Shown here: piece after piece, positions 60,796-64,000 of the stretch
How the letters are laid out: the number at the start of each line of letters is the position of its first letter
How positions within the stretch are numbered: the stretch's first letter is position 1
NCBI RefSeq assembly: GCF_014805625.2
Contig: NW_023998422.1
Coordinates: 5,418,773-5,482,772 of the forward strand
Source: Glossina fuscipes
Lineage: Eukaryota > Arthropoda > Insecta > Diptera > Glossinidae
DNA: 64,000 bases
Direction of reading: 5' to 3'
Notes under the pieces: generated by a model
The model's database searches: none
What the model was told of the DNA's origin: nothing
The model's input: the letters and a program-made list of their open reading frames with translations, nothing else
Program-made: the position numbers and the translations under genes

Positions 60796-63700
60796 TTTTG
60801 CTTGTGTTTATATTCAGACAGCGATGTTTCAGGTCTTTGTCAATAAAAAACAAAAAGTCTGTATTTTCTCGAGATAGTAGTAGGAAAGAAATAATTATTT
60901 ATGCCCCATTTGGTAAATCTATCTTATTCATATGTTAACCTAGACGCTTTAATGATCAAAATAAGATTTAGATATATACCAGCTTAACGTACACGTCTAA
61001 CCGGCAACTGTGCTTGTATAATTTGTAAAATGCTTTTGATGATCAACTATGCGTATGTGTATATATTTTAAAGGCATGTAACAAATATCACTTACTGACT
61101 ATACGCACAAAATAATAAAATGAATATGCTCTTCGGTCATAAGTGTAAAAAACTATGATTTAAAATCAATGTTTACTAATTTGAAATGCATAAGCAGAAA
61201 AGTAGATAGCTGGACGGAGTGACCGACAAACAGATTACGACTCGTATATGTGTTGGCTAATGAATAATAAAAGGCGGCATTTTGCCTTTCTTCAGACACA
61301 AAGGAAAATTGTACATAAAGTTCAAAGCGATGAAATTGTTTTAGTAAGTATTTGTCTCTTTGTATGTATATGTGCGACTTTTTTTTTTCGAATAAATGCT
61401 AATTAAGCGGTGAGTGGTGAGTTTGGCTTGGAAAAAATGTAAAAAAAAAAAAGTTATTTTTTTCTTTTTGTACAGACAAGTAAACGATTTTAAGGTCTTT
61501 AACCAAAAACAACAAACGGTACAGTGGAGGCGAACTGATAATACCATATGAATAATATCTTAATTGTTTATTGTTATTGATGTAAATTTTTCAATGAAAT
61601 TTTTTGGATTTCCGATATGCGATTATTTATATTATATCCATGCAGGCAGAAATGCACACACATATAAATGCATGCATGGACGAATTATCAAGAGACAAAA
61701 AGAGGTTAACAGAACACATCATTCAGTTTGTAACCCAATTATCTTTTTTTAATCGATGAAGCGATCTGTCTCTATTCAAATAAATTTAGGTGGCCGGACA
61801 ATTTTTCTATGAAAAGTGAAAAATATTTACTTATCTACATATAATCTGCAGTGATCATCAAGATTGGGATGCCAAGTCTTTCAGAAATTACAAAAGCTGT
61901 TGCAAGCTATTTTTCCAGGACCACTTCATTCTTGTCTACTTCTCCTGAAGCATTTTCTTTAACGTGGAATCTTAATAGTGTTTTTGTCCTCATAGAAACG
62001 GAAGTACGGAAGGGTAATGAATGAGATAACTACGCAAAAGAACTTTCAAAGCGTCGTTCTCAACAATCTCAATAGTCTTTTATTTTTTGCAACATCTGTA
62101 TGAACATATTTTTAACAATGTTGTACAAGATTTTGCGCACCTAGCGCGAAAATCAAGTTTCCGAAGTAAATGGGGGAGCCGTGTTTGATTACTTCCCTAA
62201 CGAAAGAATATATACAAACTGCAGGAATTTAGGTTTCGCACTTATAAAGAAAATCGACCTTTAAATCTAAGTATACAGAAGGCGTGAAAAGGGGAAGACG
62301 GGTAACTAGGAGCTACTCGTATATTATGAATGCAGCGCAGTAATACTTGGACCTAATGACAACCTTAAGTGATATCAACCATTTAAATATTATCTTTTTC
62401 GCGCTGGTTGTTTTCTGTCAGCTAATCAAGTAACTCGGAACAGCTTTCTCTTATAGATAGTGGAAGTAATACTTATGGCAGATCTAAAGCAAATCACACT
62501 TTACCACTATTGCATGAGTTATGCTATACAAAAATTGTTAGTGATCTTCACTATGGAGCTATGACAAAGAACCGGCGAGCATCAAACATTTAGTTTTTTT
62601 ATGATCAAGTCACACATTTTCGGACACATTGTAACGAGTGGACTTCTCACTTGCAGAGCAACCCAGTAACTGAGGAAGCCTATACAAAGTCTGCTGTGCC
62701 AGATATTAAGGTTTATATATTGTCCCAACTCTCCCCTCTGCACCTCTAATTATTTAATTCTCTCGAGTTTACGATCACGCAGGTCTCACACGGTGGTTCA
62801 ACCGATGTAGTCACAACGCTATCATTTATGCTCAGACATCCCTAGAAAGTTTCTACTAAGCATATGTGATTTACGAGTGAGAGGACAACCTCACTCGCAT
62901 GGATCCAATAGTTTTAGTTTGTAAGGTATTATGTATATATATACATGTATTGCAATATATATTGTCATATTATGTGTAAAGAAAATGGTCACAATTTTCA
63001 GAACGGAATTATATTTTCAAAAGATGGATGAATCGTGTGTACAAGTCGCTTGAACTGTTCAGGGTGATCGCGAATCTGTATAGATTTTAGGATCAGCGAT
63101 AAAGACTGACATTCCTGATAAATCTTCCGAGTATGGCAGATGTACATACATTAGATAATCTATAGTGAATATTAGGCATTCAACCTTAGCTCGTTTCATT
63201 CGTGTTGCTCTCAATCGTCTGCACCGACATTGTCATCTCATTCGGACTATAAATGATGAAAATATATTAGCGAAGGATATCAAAAGATTCCACTTAAGCC
63301 GAATACAATATTCTATCTCTCTTTTTTTTTGTTATATATATATATATTGTGTGTGTATGAATAACCAATTCAACCTTGTTTTTTGATTAAAATTTACATA
63401 CATGTATATTATGCATTACATCGTTATCTCTCCATATATATGTGAATAATTTGACGTCAGCTTTTCTTTTTTTTTTTCTTTTTTCATTTATAAATTATTG
63501 ACACATAAAATCGTTTAAATTTAGTTCCATCTGATTTAAATTTTTATTTAAATCAAATAATGACATGAAATTTACATTAACTGCTGGGTTCCAAAGTCAC
63601 GATATAATCGACGGCTGTCCATAGCAGTGCATGGTTAATGCTTGATTATAACAATATTGATATATATAATATATATATATATATATGTATACATAAAAGT

Positions 63701-64000
63701 TTTGTTTACTTATTGTGAACAATACAAACAATAGTATTTTTTAAGCTCACATTACAATGGAAAAATCATTTTAATGTTCATATTTTTTAACAATACAAGC
63801 AAAGTGGTTTGTTCTTTTTTTTGCTCTTCTAACAATTATGTTGAAATTTCCTATAAGAGTTAAATGGCTAATAGGGTAGGTCTATGTAAACTTTTTGCAA
63901 AGCAATTTTTTCCGTGTATTTGGGGCTTCGAAAAGAATGCCTGCATCGAAAAAATTCGCCTCAATGTCTCTCACATTCACGCAAGGTATATAACCTATTC
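60796..64000. other. Unassigned non-coding DNA
   Basis: No gene or family A copy was recognised. (AT)n tracts lie near 62937-62945, 63340-63349 and 63660-63686. Several frames of 60-73 codons have no recognisable motif. Confidence 0.5.

Overview
This window looks like non-coding nuclear DNA of a schizophoran fly (Diptera; tephritid- or muscid-like, genus not determinable by eye). It is strongly AT-rich, with long poly-A/poly-T runs and many AT, CT, CA, GTT, CAGT and CTGC microsatellites. It also carries short interspersed repeats built around a CTTGTCTGTCCGTCTGTCC-type core, a motif I associate with fly introns and intergenic DNA, and the relic of a mariner transposase. None of this is prokaryotic: there are no operons, ribosome-binding-site-led ORFs or CRISPR arrays. 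I found no convincing intact protein-coding gene. The longest open frames (about 100-136 codons) lie in repeats or low-complexity DNA, or show no family signature I recognise. The simplest reading is one very long intron or an intergenic interval. An unrecognised short exon or UTR cannot be excluded.

Layout. 0-3 kb: AT-rich, with repeated poly-A blocks. A locally less AT-biased stretch around 0.9-1.35 kb resembles an A-rich insect 5' UTR or promoter-proximal region, but this is only suggestive. 3-12.4 kb: five copies and one fragment of a dispersed repeat of about 350 bp that I call family A, one of them with a nested inverted piece (10.1-10.5 kb). 12.4-22.2 kb: a family-A-poor stretch of simple repeats and unassigned DNA. 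22.2-25.7 kb: three more family A copies and a diverged 88-bp direct duplication. 28.5-29.5 kb: two neighbouring minisatellites with periods of about 43-48 and 44 bp. 32.9-33.7 kb: a back-to-back pair of a second dispersed family (family B). 35.7-38.4 kb: three family A copies, two of them head to tail. 38.8-40.5 kb: a dense microsatellite cluster. 40.8-41.8 kb and 51.4 kb: three tRNA-like, SINE-like fragments. 45.97 and 52.02 kb: two perfect 12-bp-stem hairpins. 48.4-48.9 kb: a decayed, internally deleted mariner transposase on the minus strand. 45.4-60.8 kb: eight further family A copies, one of which (53.9-54.8 kb) seems to have expanded by internal tandem duplication.

No pathway or gene cluster can be reconstructed. 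The biology visible is repeat biology. Family A is the dominant unexplained element: about 21 copies in both orientations, with hairpin-like ends that read TACCCTACACCAC / GTGGTGTAGGGTA. It has no coding capacity, so I infer a non-autonomous element. Coordinates of diverged repeats are by-eye and probably accurate to about 10-20 bp. Family comparisons are from memory of general family features, not from a search.
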